A DNA stretch of 64,000 bases from Nocardiopsis ganjiahuensis DSM 45031 (GTDB lineage Bacteria; Actinomycetota; Actinomycetes; Streptosporangiales; Streptosporangiaceae): assembly GCF_000341085.1 (NCBI RefSeq), contig NZ_ANBA01000008.1, forward strand, positions 372,001 to 436,000, read 5' to 3'. Shown in pieces: positions 54,739 to 64,000 of the stretch (its first letter is position 1; each line of letters starts with the position of its first letter). Under the pieces are notes generated by a model. It saw only the letters and a list, made by a program, of their open reading frames with translations. It searched no databases and was not told the origin of the DNA. A program made the position numbers and the translations under genes.

Positions 54739-56637
54739 TCACAGGTGGCGGTCCCACCAGTCGAGGATCGCCTCGAACCGGGCCACCCGGTGGCTGGGCA
54801 GACCCGAGCGCGACAGCTCGTGGCCCTCCCCCGGGAACAGCAGCATCTCGGTCTCGTGTCCCCGCCGCTTGAGCGCCACGTACAGGCGCTGGGCCTGATC
54901 GAGCGGGCAGCGCCAGTCCTGTTCGGAGTGGATGATCAGGAACGGCTTGTCGATCTGGTCCGCGTAGGTGAGCGGGCTCTCCTTGGCCCAGGTCTCCGGC
55001 GGCCCGTACAGCGGCTCCGGGAAGAAGGCGCCGATGTCGGAGGAGCCGTGCAGGTTCTCGATCGTGTTGACCGCGCGCTCACTGATGGCGGCGCGGAAGC
55101 GCTCGCCGTGGTGGGCCGCGATCCACGAGGTCATGAACCCGCCGTGCGAACCGCCCATGACCCCCACCCGGGAGGCGTCCAGACGCTCGTCCTCGAGCGC
55201 CTCGTCCAGGAAGGCCATGACGTCGGTGGCGGTGACCGCGCCCACCGATCCGATGACCGCCCGGCCGTGCTCCTGGCCGTAGCCGGAGGAACCGCGCGGG
55301 TTGCAGTAGAGCACCGCGTATCCGGCTGCCGCGTACACCTGGGTCTCGTCGAAGAGCTGCCAGCCGTACTGGGCGAAGGGACCGCCGTGGATCATGAGCA
55401 CCACCGGGTGCGGCCCCTCCCCCTGGGGAACCACCACCCAGCCGTGGACCTCGTTGCCGTCCCCGGAGCGGGTGGTCAGCTCGGTCGCCGGCAACGGGTT
55501 CAGGGCCTGGTCGGTGAAGGAGGTCAGGGCCCGGAGGCCCTCCTCCGTGACCACGTACAGCTCACCGGAGTCGCGCTCGCCCGCGGCCACGGCCACGGTG
55601 ACCCCGCCCGCGTGGTCGAAGCCCTGCACCTCGACGTGCCCGCCCAGCAGGGTGCTGCGCACACCGCCGGGGGAGATCCGGTACAGCTCGACCGCGCCCC
55701 GGTTCTCTCCGGTCACCAGGACACCCTCCCCGACGGCCTGGGTGCGCTGGCCCAACCGGGGGTCCTCGGTGCCGGTCAGGCGGCGGGGCGCCTCGGAACC
55801 GTCGAAGGGCACCGACCACAGGCCGGTGACCCGGCCCACGAAGTCACCGCCCTCCGGGCCCAGCTCGTCACCGAGGAAGTACACGGTGGCACCGTCCTCG
55901 GACAGGCTCACGGCGCCCACGGCGAGGTCGCCCCGGGTGATCCGCCGCGGCTCGGCCCCGGCCTCGGGGGCGAGCACCCACACGTCGCTCACCAGGTCGG
56001 TGTCGCGGGTCTCGTGCAGGGCGGCGTCGAACACCAGGCCGGCGCCGTCCGGGGTCCACACGGGCTTTCCCCGGCTCACCCCGCCCTCGGTGACCTGGAC
56101 CGGCTCCCCGGCCTCACCCGAGGGGTCGATCGGCGCGCTGACGAAGGCGTGCACGGGTCGGTCGTTGGTGAACCCGAGGTTGTCGAGCCGGTACTTCAGG
56201 GTGGTGATCCGGCGCGGCGGCTCCTTGTCCGGGGCGCCGTCGACGTAGCGCTGCTCCTCGGGCACCCGCGCGTTGTAGGCCAGGCGGGTGGAGTCGGGGC
56301 TCCAGGTGAAGGGGCCCGCGCCGAGGGGGTGGTCGGTGATCTTCCACGGCTCGCCGCCGTCGGCGGGGAGGATGTGGATCTGGGGGCGCTTGTCCTCGTC
56401 GGGGCGGACGAAGGCGATCCAGCGGCCGTCGGGCGAGAAGACGGGGGATCCGTCCCTCGTACCCCGGGTGAGCTTGCGCGGCGGCTCGGAACCGTCGGTG
56501 GGCACGCTCCACAGGGAGCCGAGGTAGGCGTCCTCCTCCAGGTCCGGCCGGGTCACGGCGAAGACCGCTCGGCCACCGTCGGGGGACAGTGACGGTGCGC
56601 TGATGCTGTGCAGTTGAGCGATGTCAGCGGGTTTCAT
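54739..56637 (-). CDS. S9 family (prolyl oligopeptidase-like) peptidase
   Basis: A 632-residue cytoplasmic peptidase. Residues 1-370 form a beta-propeller with TolB/WD40-like blades (SPDGGRAVFAVTRP, SPDGRWIAFVRP, SPDSTRLAYNAR). The C-terminal alpha/beta hydrolase has the serine in RVGVMGGSHGGFMTSW, Asp in LIIHSEQDWRCPLDQ and His in FPGEGHELSRSG. This is the acylaminoacyl-peptidase/DPP IV-like arrangement, acting on short peptides. ATG 56637 (MKPADIAQLHSIS) begins where family similarity starts. Confidence 0.9.
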   Translation of the reverse strand: MKPADIAQLHSISAPSLSPDGGRAVFAVTRPDLEEDAYLGSLWSVPTDGSEPPRKLTRGTRDGSPVFSPDGRWIAFVRPDEDKRPQIHILPADGGEPWKITDHPLGAGPFTWSPDSTRLAYNARVPEEQRYVDGAPDKEPPRRITTLKYRLDNLGFTNDRPVHAFVSAPIDPSGEAGEPVQVTEGGVSRGKPVWTPDGAGLVFDAALHETRDTDLVSDVWVLAPEAGAEPRRITRGDLAVGAVSLSEDGATVYFLGDELGPEGGDFVGRVTGLWSVPFDGSEAPRRLTGTEDPRLGQRTQAVGEGVLVTGENRGAVELYRISPGGVRSTLLGGHVEVQGFDHAGGVTVAVAAGERDSGELYVVTEEGLRALTSFTDQALNPLPATELTTRSGDGNEVHGWVVVPQGEGPHPVVLMIHGGPFAQYGWQLFDETQVYAAAGYAVLYCNPRGSSGYGQEHGRAVIGSVGAVTATDVMAFLDEALEDERLDASRVGVMGGSHGGFMTSWIAAHHGERFRAAISERAVNTIENLHGSSDIGAFFPEPLYGPPETWAKESPLTYADQIDKPFLIIHSEQDWRCPLDQAQRLYVALKRRGHETEMLLFPGEGHELSRSGLPSHRVARFEAILDWWDRHL

Positions 56638-56824
56638 ACACGAGTGGCGGCCGTACGGGGGCACGGTCCGCCGTCTCCTTCCCTTGGGTACGGGGATGCC
56701 GATGACCGAAGGAGGCCCCCGGTCAGGGGGTCATCCCACCCGGACCCTATCGACGCCGGACCGGCCATATCCATACCTTCCCGGCTTTTCGGGCACTGCT
56801 GGGTGAGTCGCGGCAGGGTGGGGT

Positions 56825-56853
56825 CGCGGCCCGCTCGGGGCGAGCGGGCCGCG
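56825..56853 (-). terminator. Terminator of the Rv3235-family gene
   Basis: A perfect 13-bp stem (CGCGGCCCGCTCG with its complement) and a 3-nt loop, 44 nt beyond the stop of the minus-strand gene ending at 56897. Confidence 0.65.
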
Positions 56854-56896
56854 GTTCCACCGGCTCACACGGTTCCACCGGCCCGGAGGGCGGTAC

Positions 56897-57364
56897 TCAG
56901 CGGCACCGGTCGGTCTCCAGACGCGTGCAGACCCAGCGCGCCCCCTCCCGGCGCAGCCGGAACGCGAACACCCGCGAGCGCCGGTCGCAGTCGATCATGG
57001 CGCTGGCCTCCATCCCTCCCGCACCGAGCGGCTGGTGGAACACCCTGGTCAGCCGGGGCGCCATGCCGCATCCCACCGAGCCGCGCAGACGGCGCAGCTC
57101 CTCGCGGACCGGCACCGTCACGTGGTCGCGCAGGACCTCCGGCGCCCGCCTGCCGACCAACACCTCAGCCATCTGCTGGGCCAGCCGGTGCACGTCGCCG
57201 GGGGTCCGGTGCCCGACCAGCGGGGACACCCCGCACCGCCCCGCCGACATCCCCCGGAGCGGGGTCCGGGCGGGGGTGCGCACCGGACGCCAGGGGTTGG
57301 ACGCGGCACCGGCCCGGGTGCAGGCGGAGCGCCGACAGGGGTGACCGTGGGAGGCGTGCGACAT
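56897..57364 (-). CDS. Rv3235 family protein
   Basis: A 155-residue protein. The first 55 residues are basic and cysteine-containing; the rest (VHRLAQQMAEVLVGRRAPEV, LRDHVTVPVREELRRLRG, RVFAFRLRREGARWVCTRLE) follows the actinobacterial Rv3235 family, in which R-P-P/A-x-x-L and W-x-C-x-x-L are recurrent. Its function is unknown; homologues often sit near SecA or Lhr genes. It is divergent from the glycerophosphodiesterase gene. Confidence 0.75.
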   Translation of the reverse strand: MSHASHGHPCRRSACTRAGAASNPWRPVRTPARTPLRGMSAGRCGVSPLVGHRTPGDVHRLAQQMAEVLVGRRAPEVLRDHVTVPVREELRRLRGSVGCGMAPRLTRVFHQPLGAGGMEASAMIDCDRRSRVFAFRLRREGARWVCTRLETDRCR

Positions 57365-57544
57365 GAACAGATCCCTTCCGGGGGAGGAACGAAACCCTTA
57401 CGACCTACTAGGAGCCGCCACCCGGGTTCCCGTGCCACCTGGAATTCCAGGTTTCTCCGACCCTCGGCACCGGTACCGCCCGCCCCTCGACGCGGGGCGG
57501 CGGAGGCGAGCGGCCCCCGCGCGGAAGCCGTCATACTTCAAGAC

Positions 57545-58366
57545 GTGACACACGCGTACCTTTCCTCCCCCGTGCCCGTCGCCCTCGCCCACCGGGGCGG
57601 GTGGCTCACCGACGACCAGGGTGTGCGCCGCACCGAGCTGGAGAACACCGCGGTGGCCTTCCAGCACGCCGTCGACCTCGGCTACACCTACCTGGAGACG
57701 GACGTGCACGCCACCAGCGACGGCGTGCTCATGGCCTTCCACGACGACACCCTGAACCGCACCACCGACCGCGACGGCGCCATCTCCGCGCTGCCGTACC
57801 GCGAGGTCGCCGGCGCCCGTGTCGCGGGCAAGGAACCGGTCCCCCTGCTCGAGGACCTTCTCGGCACCTGGCCCGAAGCGCGCTTCAACATCGACCTGAA
57901 GGCCGACGGCGCCGTCCTGCCCCTGCTGGAGGTGCTCCGCCGGACCGACGCCTGGGACCGGGTGTGCGTGGGCTCCTTCGACCAGGAGCGCCTGGACCGG
58001 GCCCGCCACCTCTACGGTCCCCGCGTGGCCACCTCCTGCGGCCCGGTGGACGTGGCCCGGCTCCGGCTGGCCTCGCTGTCGCCGGTCCTGCGCCCGGCCG
58101 CCAGCCGCGTCCCGGTCTGCGCCCAGATCCCCCTGAGCCGCAAGGGTTTCCCGCTGCTCAGCCGGGACGTCATCCGGACCGCGCACCGGCTCGGGATGCA
58201 GGTCCACGTGTGGACCATCAACGAGCCCGAGGTGATGGAGCGCCTGCTCGACGCGGGCGTGGACGGCATCGTCACCGACAACACCGCCGGCCTGCGCGAG
58301 GTGCTCCGCCGACGCGGCCGCTGGAACCCGCCCCAGGGCAACGCCAGAACCCCGAAGAACGGATAA
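57545..58366 (+). CDS. Glycerophosphodiester phosphodiesterase
   Basis: A 273-residue TIM-barrel enzyme. VALAHRGGWLTDDQG holds the catalytic HRG; ENTAVAFQHAVDLGYTYLET gives the metal-binding E and E-x-D (ETDVHATSDGVLMAFHDDTL, second catalytic His). QVHVWTINEPEVMERLLDAGVDGI is the typical end of the barrel. It hydrolyses glycerophosphodiesters to glycerol-3-phosphate. No signal peptide, so cytoplasmic. GTG 57545 lies 8 nt after CATACT, suggesting a leaderless mRNA. The MFS gene follows after 6 nt. Confidence 0.9.
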   Translation: MTHAYLSSPVPVALAHRGGWLTDDQGVRRTELENTAVAFQHAVDLGYTYLETDVHATSDGVLMAFHDDTLNRTTDRDGAISALPYREVAGARVAGKEPVPLLEDLLGTWPEARFNIDLKADGAVLPLLEVLRRTDAWDRVCVGSFDQERLDRARHLYGPRVATSCGPVDVARLRLASLSPVLRPAASRVPVCAQIPLSRKGFPLLSRDVIRTAHRLGMQVHVWTINEPEVMERLLDAGVDGIVTDNTAGLREVLRRRGRWNPPQGNARTPKNG

Positions 58367-58372
58367 GCCCCC

Positions 58373-59767
58373 ATGTCCACCACCTCCGACACCGTCGAGG
58401 GGCAGGGCCCCTCGCCCGACCCGGCACAGCGCAAACGCGAACAGCGCGGCTGGTACACGTACGACTGGGCCAACTCGGTGTTCATCACCTCGGTGGTGAC
58501 CGTCCTCATCGGCCCCTACCTGAGCGACCTGGCCTGCAACGCGGCCGGGGCCGCCGACGCCGCCGCGTGCCGCGACTCCTCGCTGGCCATCGCCCCGCTG
58601 GGCGCGGACTTCCTGACCCTGCACCCCAACGCGCTCTACCCGGCGCTGACCACGCTCGCCATCCTCATCCAGATCGTCCTGCTGCCGGTGGTCGGGGCGC
58701 TGGCCGACCACACCAAGCACAAGAAGAGCTGGCTGCTGTGGATGGCCGTGGCCGGCTCGGCCTGCACGACCGGCCTGTACTTCGCCACGGACGGCTACCT
58801 GCTGGCCTCGGTGCTGTTCCTCGGCGCCAACCTGCTGTTCGGCCTGTCGATCGTCATCTACAACGCGTTCCTGCCCGAGATCGCCACCCCCGACGAACGC
58901 GACCGCGTGTCCGCCTACGGCTGGGGGCTGGGCTACCTGGGCGGGGCCCTGCTGCTCGTGGTGCACCTGGTGCTGGTGCTGACCGCCGACGACGTCGGCG
59001 CGGCCGCCCGGATCGCCTTCGTGACGGTCGGCCTGTGGTGGGCCGGGTTCACCGTGGTCGCGATCAAGCCGCTGCGCAACCGCTACGGCGCGCTGGCCGC
59101 GCGCTCCCAGGGACGGGCCAAGCTCGGCCCGTCCCTGCGCCAGTTCGGCCGGACCGTCCGCGACATGCGCAAGTACCCGAACACGGTGCTCTTCCTGCTG
59201 GCCTTCATCTTCTTCAACGACGGTGTACAGGCCGCCATCCGCTACGCGGCGCCCTTCGCCACCCAGGACCTGAACCTGAGCCAGAACATCCTGATCACGA
59301 CGATCCTCATCATCCAGTTCGTCGCCTTCGCCGGGGCCTTCGCGACCAGTCTGATCGCCGATCGGATCGGCCCCAAGAAGACCGTGCTGGGCAGCCTGGT
59401 GGTCTGGTCCGGCCTCGTCGGCCTCGGTTACCTGATGCCCGCGGGCAACGTGCCGCTGTTCATCGCGATGGGCGTGGGTATCGGCCTGGTCCTGGGCTGC
59501 ACCCAGTCCCTGGCCCGCTCGATGTTCTCCCAGCTCATCCCCAAGGGCCGGGAGGCGGAGTACTTCAGCCTCTTCCAGATCTCCGACAAGGGCTCCACCT
59601 TCCTGGGCTCCCTGGTGGTGACCATCGCGGTCAGCATGACCGGCGGCTACCGGGTCGCGATCCTGTCCCTGCTCGCCTTCTTCGTGCTGGGCGGCGTGCT
59701 GCTGTGGCGGGTGCGCATGCGCGAGGGCATCATCGCCGTGGGCAACGAGGTCCCCGCCAAGCTCTGA
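58373..59767 (+). CDS. UMF1/Atg22-type MFS transporter
   Basis: A 464-residue polytopic protein. GWYTYDWANSVFITSVVTVL is the hallmark UMF1 N-terminal motif, followed by VVGALADHTKHKKSWLLWMA, FYNAF-like IVIYNAFLPEIATPDERDRVSAYGWGLGYLGG and the C-terminal LARSMFSQLIPKGREAEYF. Members are thought to export amino acids or similar solutes. It is co-transcribed with the glycerophosphodiesterase gene (6-nt gap). Substrate unknown. Confidence 0.88.
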   Translation: MSTTSDTVEGQGPSPDPAQRKREQRGWYTYDWANSVFITSVVTVLIGPYLSDLACNAAGAADAAACRDSSLAIAPLGADFLTLHPNALYPALTTLAILIQIVLLPVVGALADHTKHKKSWLLWMAVAGSACTTGLYFATDGYLLASVLFLGANLLFGLSIVIYNAFLPEIATPDERDRVSAYGWGLGYLGGALLLVVHLVLVLTADDVGAAARIAFVTVGLWWAGFTVVAIKPLRNRYGALAARSQGRAKLGPSLRQFGRTVRDMRKYPNTVLFLLAFIFFNDGVQAAIRYAAPFATQDLNLSQNILITTILIIQFVAFAGAFATSLIADRIGPKKTVLGSLVVWSGLVGLGYLMPAGNVPLFIAMGVGIGLVLGCTQSLARSMFSQLIPKGREAEYFSLFQISDKGSTFLGSLVVTIAVSMTGGYRVAILSLLAFFVLGGVLLWRVRMREGIIAVGNEVPAKL

Positions 59768-59795
59768 CTCCCTCCCCCGGCCCCCTGTCACGAAT

Positions 59796-59831
59796 CGTCG
59801 TCGGCCCCCGCGATACTTGGGGCCGACGACG
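59796..59831 (+). terminator. Terminator after the UMF1 transporter gene
   Basis: A perfect 13-bp stem, CGTCGTCGGCCCC (59796-59808) with its complement at 59819-59831, and a 10-nt loop that also contains GATACT, a possible -10 element for the SNF2 gene. Confidence 0.6.
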
Positions 59832-59856
59832 TCGGCCGTTATCCACGGGGGGTGAA

Positions 59857-62800
59857 GTGCGGGTTCTGCACGGTGTGTGGTCCAGGGACACGCTGGTGCT
59901 GTGGGGTGAGGGCGAACGCGCCCCGGACCCACCGGCCGGTGCGCACCCCTTCGCCGCGGGCACGGACGAGCTGCGCGAACTGGCCGCCGAGGCCGGACTC
60001 GACCCCGGCTCCCCCCGCGCCGTCGAACCCGTGCTGTCCCTGCCCGGCACCGCGGAGTCCCCCGCGGCCTCCGACGCCGCCGACACCGCGCCCGCGCAGC
60101 TCCGGCCCTGGCGGGTCCACGGCCTGGAGCTGTCCGCGGCCCAGGCCGACACCCTGCTGGGCGCCCTCGACGGCCTCCCCGTCACCGCCGGACCCGCCCT
60201 GATCCACCTGCGGGCGGTGCACGCCTTCGCCGAGCGGCTGGTCCTGGCCGGATGCGTCCTGCCCGACCTGGTCGGCGCCCCGCCCCGGGCCCGCTGGCGG
60301 CCCGCACCGCTCGACACCGCCGAGGAGCACCTGGCGGCACTCACCCGCACGCTTCCCCCCGCGGCCACCGCGCACCTGGGCCCCGAGGAGCGGGAGGAGG
60401 CGGCCCGCACCTGTGTGCTGGCCCCCCTCGAACTCCTCACCGACGCCTCCGCCCGGCGCCTGGCCGCCGCCCCGGCCGGGCCCGGCTCCGACGGCGGAGA
60501 CCACGGAGGAGACGACGGCGGCCACGACCCCGAGCCCTCACCCGCCGCCCGCCTGGCGAGCGCGCTCACCGGCGAGTACACGCGGGTGGACACCGACACC
60601 GCCCGCGCTCTGAGCGGCCCCCTGCGCGAATGGCGTTCCCGGGTGCGCGGCGGCGGCCGGGCCCAACTGCTGTTCGTGCTGCGCGAGCCCGAACCCGAGA
60701 GCGCCCGGGGCGGCCCGCGCCCCTGGACCCTCGAGTTCTGGGTGCGATCCACCACCGACCCCGGCCTGCGCCTGCCCCTGGAACAGGTGTGGCTGGGCGA
60801 GGGCGCCGCCTGGCTGCCCGAGGACGTGGGCACCACCGCCCTGGCCGACCTGCGCCGCGCCGTCCGCCACCTGCCCCCGCTCCAGCGCGCCCTGCGCGAC
60901 CTGGCCCCGGCCCGGCTCACCATGGACACCGCCGGCGCCCAGGCGTTCGTGGGCGGCGCCGCGGCCCGCCTGACCTCGGCGGGGTTCGGTGTGGTCCTGC
61001 CCGAGTGGAGCGGCCGCGGCGCCCTCGGACTGCGAATGACCGTGAACGAGGAGCCCCGGCGGCGCGGGCGCGGCGGGGTGGGCCCCACCGACCTGGTGGA
61101 CGTGTCCTTCGAGGCGCTGCTGCAGGGGCCGGGCTCCGAGAAGCCCCTGGACCAGGCGGAGCTGGACGAACTCGCGGAGCTGGCCCGGCTCAAGCGCTCC
61201 CTGGTGCGGGTGCGCGGCCGGTGGATGGAGATGGACCCCGAACGGGTCGAGGCCGCCCTGGAGCTGATGCGCCGCAGCGGGCGCGGGCGGATGCGCCGCG
61301 AGGAGGCGCTGCGGGCGGCGATCGGGGTGGAGGAGACCCCGCTGCCGGTGGCGGACGTGGTCGCCGACGGCCCGCTGGGCGCCCTGCTGGACGGCGGGGC
61401 CAAGGCCGAACCGCGCCCCATGGGGACCCCGCCCGGGTTCGAGGGGAAACTGCGCCCGTACCAGGACCGGGGCTCGGCCTGGCTGCGGTTCCTGGGCGAG
61501 CTGGGGCTGGGCGCGGTCCTCGCCGACGACATGGGGCTCGGCAAGACCGTGCAGCTGCTGGCCCTGCTCACCGACGAACGCGCCGCGGGCCCCGCGCCCG
61601 GCCCCACCCTGCTGGTGTGTCCGGTGTCGCTGGTGGGCAACTGGCGGCGCGAGGCGGAGAAGTTCGCCCCGGGGCTGCGGGTGCACGTCCAGCACGGCCC
61701 GGACCGGCCGACCGGCAACGCGCTGGCCAGGATCGTGGGCGCCTGTGACCTGGTGGTCACCACCTACGGGGTGGTGGCGCGCGACTCCGACGAGCTGTCC
61801 GGCATGCCCTGGCACCGGGTGGTCTGCGACGAGGCGCAGGCGCTGAAGAACCACTCCACCCGGCAGGCTCAGGCGGTGCGTTCGCTGCCCGCCGCCACCC
61901 GGATCGCGCTCACCGGAACCCCGGTGGAGAACAACCTGGGCGAGCTGTGGTCGGTGATGGAGTTCGCCAACCCCGGCCTGCTGGGGTCGGCGGCCGACTT
62001 CCAGCGCGCGGTGGCCGACCGGGCCGAGGCCGAGGAGGGCGCGGGTGACGGCACGGACCTGGTGCGCCGGCTGACCGGCCCGTTCGTGCTGCGCAGGCTC
62101 AAGACCGACCGCTCGATCATCGCCGACCTGCCGGAGAAGCAGGAGATGCGCACCTGGTGCACGCTCACCCCCGAGCAGGCCTCGCTGTACAAGGCCGTGG
62201 TGGACGACATGGCCGAGCGGATGGCCGAGGCCGACGAGAAGGAGCGCAAGGGCCTGGTGCTGTCGACCATGACCCGGCTCAAGCAGATCTGCAACCACCC
62301 GGCCCAGTTCCTCGGGGACGGCTCGGCGCTGTCCGGGCGCTCGGGCAAGCTCGACCGGCTGGAGGCGATCCTGGGCGAGGCGGTGGCCGAGGGCGACAAG
62401 GCGCTGTGCTTCACCCAGTACGCGCGCTGGGGTGAGCGGCTGGCGCCGTACCTGCGGTCGAAGCTGGGGGTGCCGGTGCTGTGGCTGCACGGCGGCACCT
62501 CGCGGGCCGATCGGGAGCGGATGACCGAGCACTTCCAGGCGGTGGCCGGGCCCGTGGTCTTCCTGCTGTCGCTGAAGGCGGCCGGGACCGGGCTCAACCT
62601 GACCGCGGCCAACCACGTGGTGCACATGGACCGGTGGTGGAACCCGGCGGTGGAGAACCAGGCCACCGACCGGGCCTTCCGGATCGGCCAGCGCCGGGAC
62701 GTGCAGGTGCGCAAGATGGTGTGCGTGGGCACTGTGGAGGAACGGGTGGACGCGATGATCGAACGCAAGAGCGCGCTGGCCGACGGCGCGGTGGCCACCG

Positions 62801-62880
62801 GTGAGCAGTGGTTGAGCGGGCTCTCCGTGGAGGACCTGCGCGAGGTGGTGCGGCTGGCGCCGGAGGCGGTGTCCGGATGA
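59857..62880 (+). CDS. SNF2/Rad54-family DEAD/DEAH-like helicase
   Basis: A 1007-residue ATPase. The N-terminal half contains the SNF2-associated domain common in bacterial members. The helicase core has Walker A ADDMGLGKTVQLLALL (about 555-570), DEAQ box VVCDEAQALKNHSTRQ, TGTPVENNLGELWSVMEF, and helicase C motifs LSLKAAGTGLNLTAANHVVH and ENQATDRAFRIGQRRDVQV. It translocates on double-stranded DNA; the biological role is unknown. GTG 59857 was chosen for GGGGGTGAA upstream. The ATGA overlap with the following SWIM gene shows coupling. Confidence 0.9.
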   Translation: MRVLHGVWSRDTLVLWGEGERAPDPPAGAHPFAAGTDELRELAAEAGLDPGSPRAVEPVLSLPGTAESPAASDAADTAPAQLRPWRVHGLELSAAQADTLLGALDGLPVTAGPALIHLRAVHAFAERLVLAGCVLPDLVGAPPRARWRPAPLDTAEEHLAALTRTLPPAATAHLGPEEREEAARTCVLAPLELLTDASARRLAAAPAGPGSDGGDHGGDDGGHDPEPSPAARLASALTGEYTRVDTDTARALSGPLREWRSRVRGGGRAQLLFVLREPEPESARGGPRPWTLEFWVRSTTDPGLRLPLEQVWLGEGAAWLPEDVGTTALADLRRAVRHLPPLQRALRDLAPARLTMDTAGAQAFVGGAAARLTSAGFGVVLPEWSGRGALGLRMTVNEEPRRRGRGGVGPTDLVDVSFEALLQGPGSEKPLDQAELDELAELARLKRSLVRVRGRWMEMDPERVEAALELMRRSGRGRMRREEALRAAIGVEETPLPVADVVADGPLGALLDGGAKAEPRPMGTPPGFEGKLRPYQDRGSAWLRFLGELGLGAVLADDMGLGKTVQLLALLTDERAAGPAPGPTLLVCPVSLVGNWRREAEKFAPGLRVHVQHGPDRPTGNALARIVGACDLVVTTYGVVARDSDELSGMPWHRVVCDEAQALKNHSTRQAQAVRSLPAATRIALTGTPVENNLGELWSVMEFANPGLLGSAADFQRAVADRAEAEEGAGDGTDLVRRLTGPFVLRRLKTDRSIIADLPEKQEMRTWCTLTPEQASLYKAVVDDMAERMAEADEKERKGLVLSTMTRLKQICNHPAQFLGDGSALSGRSGKLDRLEAILGEAVAEGDKALCFTQYARWGERLAPYLRSKLGVPVLWLHGGTSRADRERMTEHFQAVAGPVVFLLSLKAAGTGLNLTAANHVVHMDRWWNPAVENQATDRAFRIGQRRDVQVRKMVCVGTVEERVDAMIERKSALADGAVATGEQWLSGLSVEDLREVVRLAPEAVSG

Positions 62881-63614
62881 GCTGGTCGGAGCTGGTCGGC
62901 CAGGCCCTGGAGGGTTCCGGTGGCGCCGCCGTGGAGCGGATCGCCGTCCGCCCCGGCGAGGTGACCGCCCGGGTCCGGGGGCACGAGGTGAGCCTGATCC
63001 GGACGCTGTGGCCCGACGAGGAGTGGACCCGGGTCTGCGCGGCGCTGGCCTCACAGCCGCTGTTCCGGGCGCGGGTGCTCTCCGGGGAACTGCCCGAGGC
63101 GGCGGCCCGAGTGTTCGAGCTGCTCGGGCTGGACCTGGTGCCGCGGGGATGGGGCGACCTGGTGGCGACGTGCTCCTGCGACCACTGGGAGGGGCGGTGC
63201 GCGCACCTGGCCGCGACGGCCGCGGCGCTCGCCGCCGAGGCCGACCGCGACCCCTTCTCCCTGGTCCGGTGGGCGGGCCGGGAACGGCGCGCGGTGGTGG
63301 AACTGGTCAAGGACCTCCCCAGCGGAACAATGGGACCTTCGGCGCACGAGGCGTCGTTCGGCGACGATCACCACAGGAATCCCACCGGGGAACACCCCGG
63401 ATCCGGGAACGGCGTTTTCGCCACGCAGGCACAAACAGCGGACCCTCTTTCACCCGCGGCCTTCTGGTCGGCGTCCCCACCGCCCCCCGTGCCACCCCTG
63501 CCCGAGGGCGTCGGAGACCGCGTCAGGGCCGCAGCGCCAGGGCATGTCGCCGATCACCTGCCCGGTTTCCACCGTTTCGGGAAGCCCTTTTCCGTACGTG
63601 AAGAGGGCCCGTGA
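62877..63614 (+). CDS. SWIM zinc-finger protein coupled to the SNF2 helicase
   Basis: A 245-residue protein with a SWIM motif, ATCSCDHWEGRCAHLAAT (C-x-C-x(n)-C-x-H), at about 100-115, preceded by an N-terminal helical region and followed by a low-complexity, proline-rich tail (PPPPVPPLPEG). SNF2/SWIM gene pairs with overlapping codons are frequent in actinobacteria, and the protein probably binds DNA or the helicase. Its last 90 residues have no recognised domain. Confidence 0.85.
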   Translation: MSWSELVGQALEGSGGAAVERIAVRPGEVTARVRGHEVSLIRTLWPDEEWTRVCAALASQPLFRARVLSGELPEAAARVFELLGLDLVPRGWGDLVATCSCDHWEGRCAHLAATAAALAAEADRDPFSLVRWAGRERRAVVELVKDLPSGTMGPSAHEASFGDDHHRNPTGEHPGSGNGVFATQAQTADPLSPAAFWSASPPPPVPPLPEGVGDRVRAAAPGHVADHLPGFHRFGKPFSVREEGP

Positions 63615-63722
63615 AGTATCCGCTCGACTTTCTTGTGGAAAACTCCGGTAAGGCCCACGAAACACGGTTACGATTCGCCTGGAGACGACCCCGCACAACT
63701 AGTCCTGATTGGTACCTCTCCT

Positions 63723-64000
63723 ATGGCCGATCGCTTCCCCCCACACATCGACATGGACACTCCGAGCATCGCCCGGATGTACGACTACCTGTTGGGAGGG
63801 AAAGACAACTTCGAGGCGGACCGCAAGGCCTGTGAGGAGCTCGCCGCGGGGGCGCCCGAGCTCGTCGCCTTCGCCAGGGACAACCGCGCCTTCCTCGGAC
63901 GCGCCGTCGAGTACGTGAGCGGCCGGGGGGTGGAACAGTTCCTCGACCTCGGCGCGGGGCTGCCCACCGGGGAGAACACCCACCAGGTGGCGCAGAGGGC
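63723..64000 (+). CDS. SAM-dependent methyltransferase, DUF574 type (5' part)
   Basis: The gene runs off the window after about 92 codons. It begins DMDTPSIARMYDYLLGGKDN after a short lead, then FEADRKACEELAAGAPELV and ARDNRAFLGRAV, and reaches motif I FLDLGAGLPTGENTHQVAQ. This is the DUF574/SAM methyltransferase family abundant in Streptomyces and Nocardiopsis. Substrate unknown. Confidence 0.85.
   Translation, partial: MADRFPPHIDMDTPSIARMYDYLLGGKDNFEADRKACEELAAGAPELVAFARDNRAFLGRAVEYVSGRGVEQFLDLGAGLPTGENTHQVAQR

Overview
The window is a high-GC actinomycete chromosome segment. The evidence is very GC-rich third codon positions, many GTG starts, leaderless genes with a -10 hexamer 6-9 nt before the start codon, a DevS/DevR-type two-component pair, an Rv3235-family protein, TreY and TreZ, and a DUF574-type SAM methyltransferase at the right edge. 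A Nocardiopsis-like member of the Streptosporangiales fits best, but genus is an inference that the sequence alone cannot prove.

Left part (1-25.5 kb) is mostly ordinary chromosome. It holds a truncated PH-domain membrane protein, a STAS anti-anti-sigma factor, a DUF4916 NUDIX-like protein, a P-loop nucleoside kinase, a type II NADH-dehydrogenase-like flavoprotein, an MHS-family symporter, an FG-GAP lipoprotein with an apparent ATC start, and a NACHT-LRR-like NTPase (possible antiphage protein). These are followed by a GAF histidine kinase, its NarL-type regulator and a PPOX protein, a secreted DUF6351 protein, an ArsR-controlled efflux pump, an APH-like kinase, a methyltransferase, an Erm 23S rRNA dimethyltransferase with a leaderless leader peptide and attenuator-like RNA, a lipoprotein, and treZ.

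Middle part (25.5-43.2 kb) is an accessory island lying between treZ and treY, which are commonly neighbours. It has three large NB-ARC/TPR (NLR-like) proteins. One is translationally coupled to a two-TM membrane protein that carries the same short motif as the NLR. Another NLR has that two-TM domain fused to its own N-terminus. Between them sits a RiPP cluster: flavoprotein, XRE-TPR regulator, HATPase protein, small ORF, radical SAM enzyme (AmcB-like), a 54-residue precursor with four aromatic-Asp-Asn motifs (AmcA-like) and a pentapeptide-repeat protein. Direct repeats, near-identical 126-bp TPR-encoding units, lower-GC gene-poor DNA and a truncated tRNA 3' half at the right boundary suggest a mobile, rearranged region.

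Right part (43.2-64 kb) returns to core genes: an RlmA-type rRNA methyltransferase, treY, pstS with a PHO-box-like repeat, a family 2 glycosyltransferase, an MFS exporter divergent from a MocR regulator, a 57-residue membrane protein, an NlpC/P60 hydrolase, an S9 peptidase, an Rv3235 protein, a glycerophosphodiesterase with a UMF1-type transporter, an SNF2 helicase coupled to a SWIM protein, and the start of a DUF574 methyltransferase.

Two copies of a MITE-like element (598-890 and 53001-53241) lie in opposite orientation. Both have imperfect terminal inverted repeats beginning CTAG, and in each the terminal CTAG supplies the stop codon of the adjacent gene.
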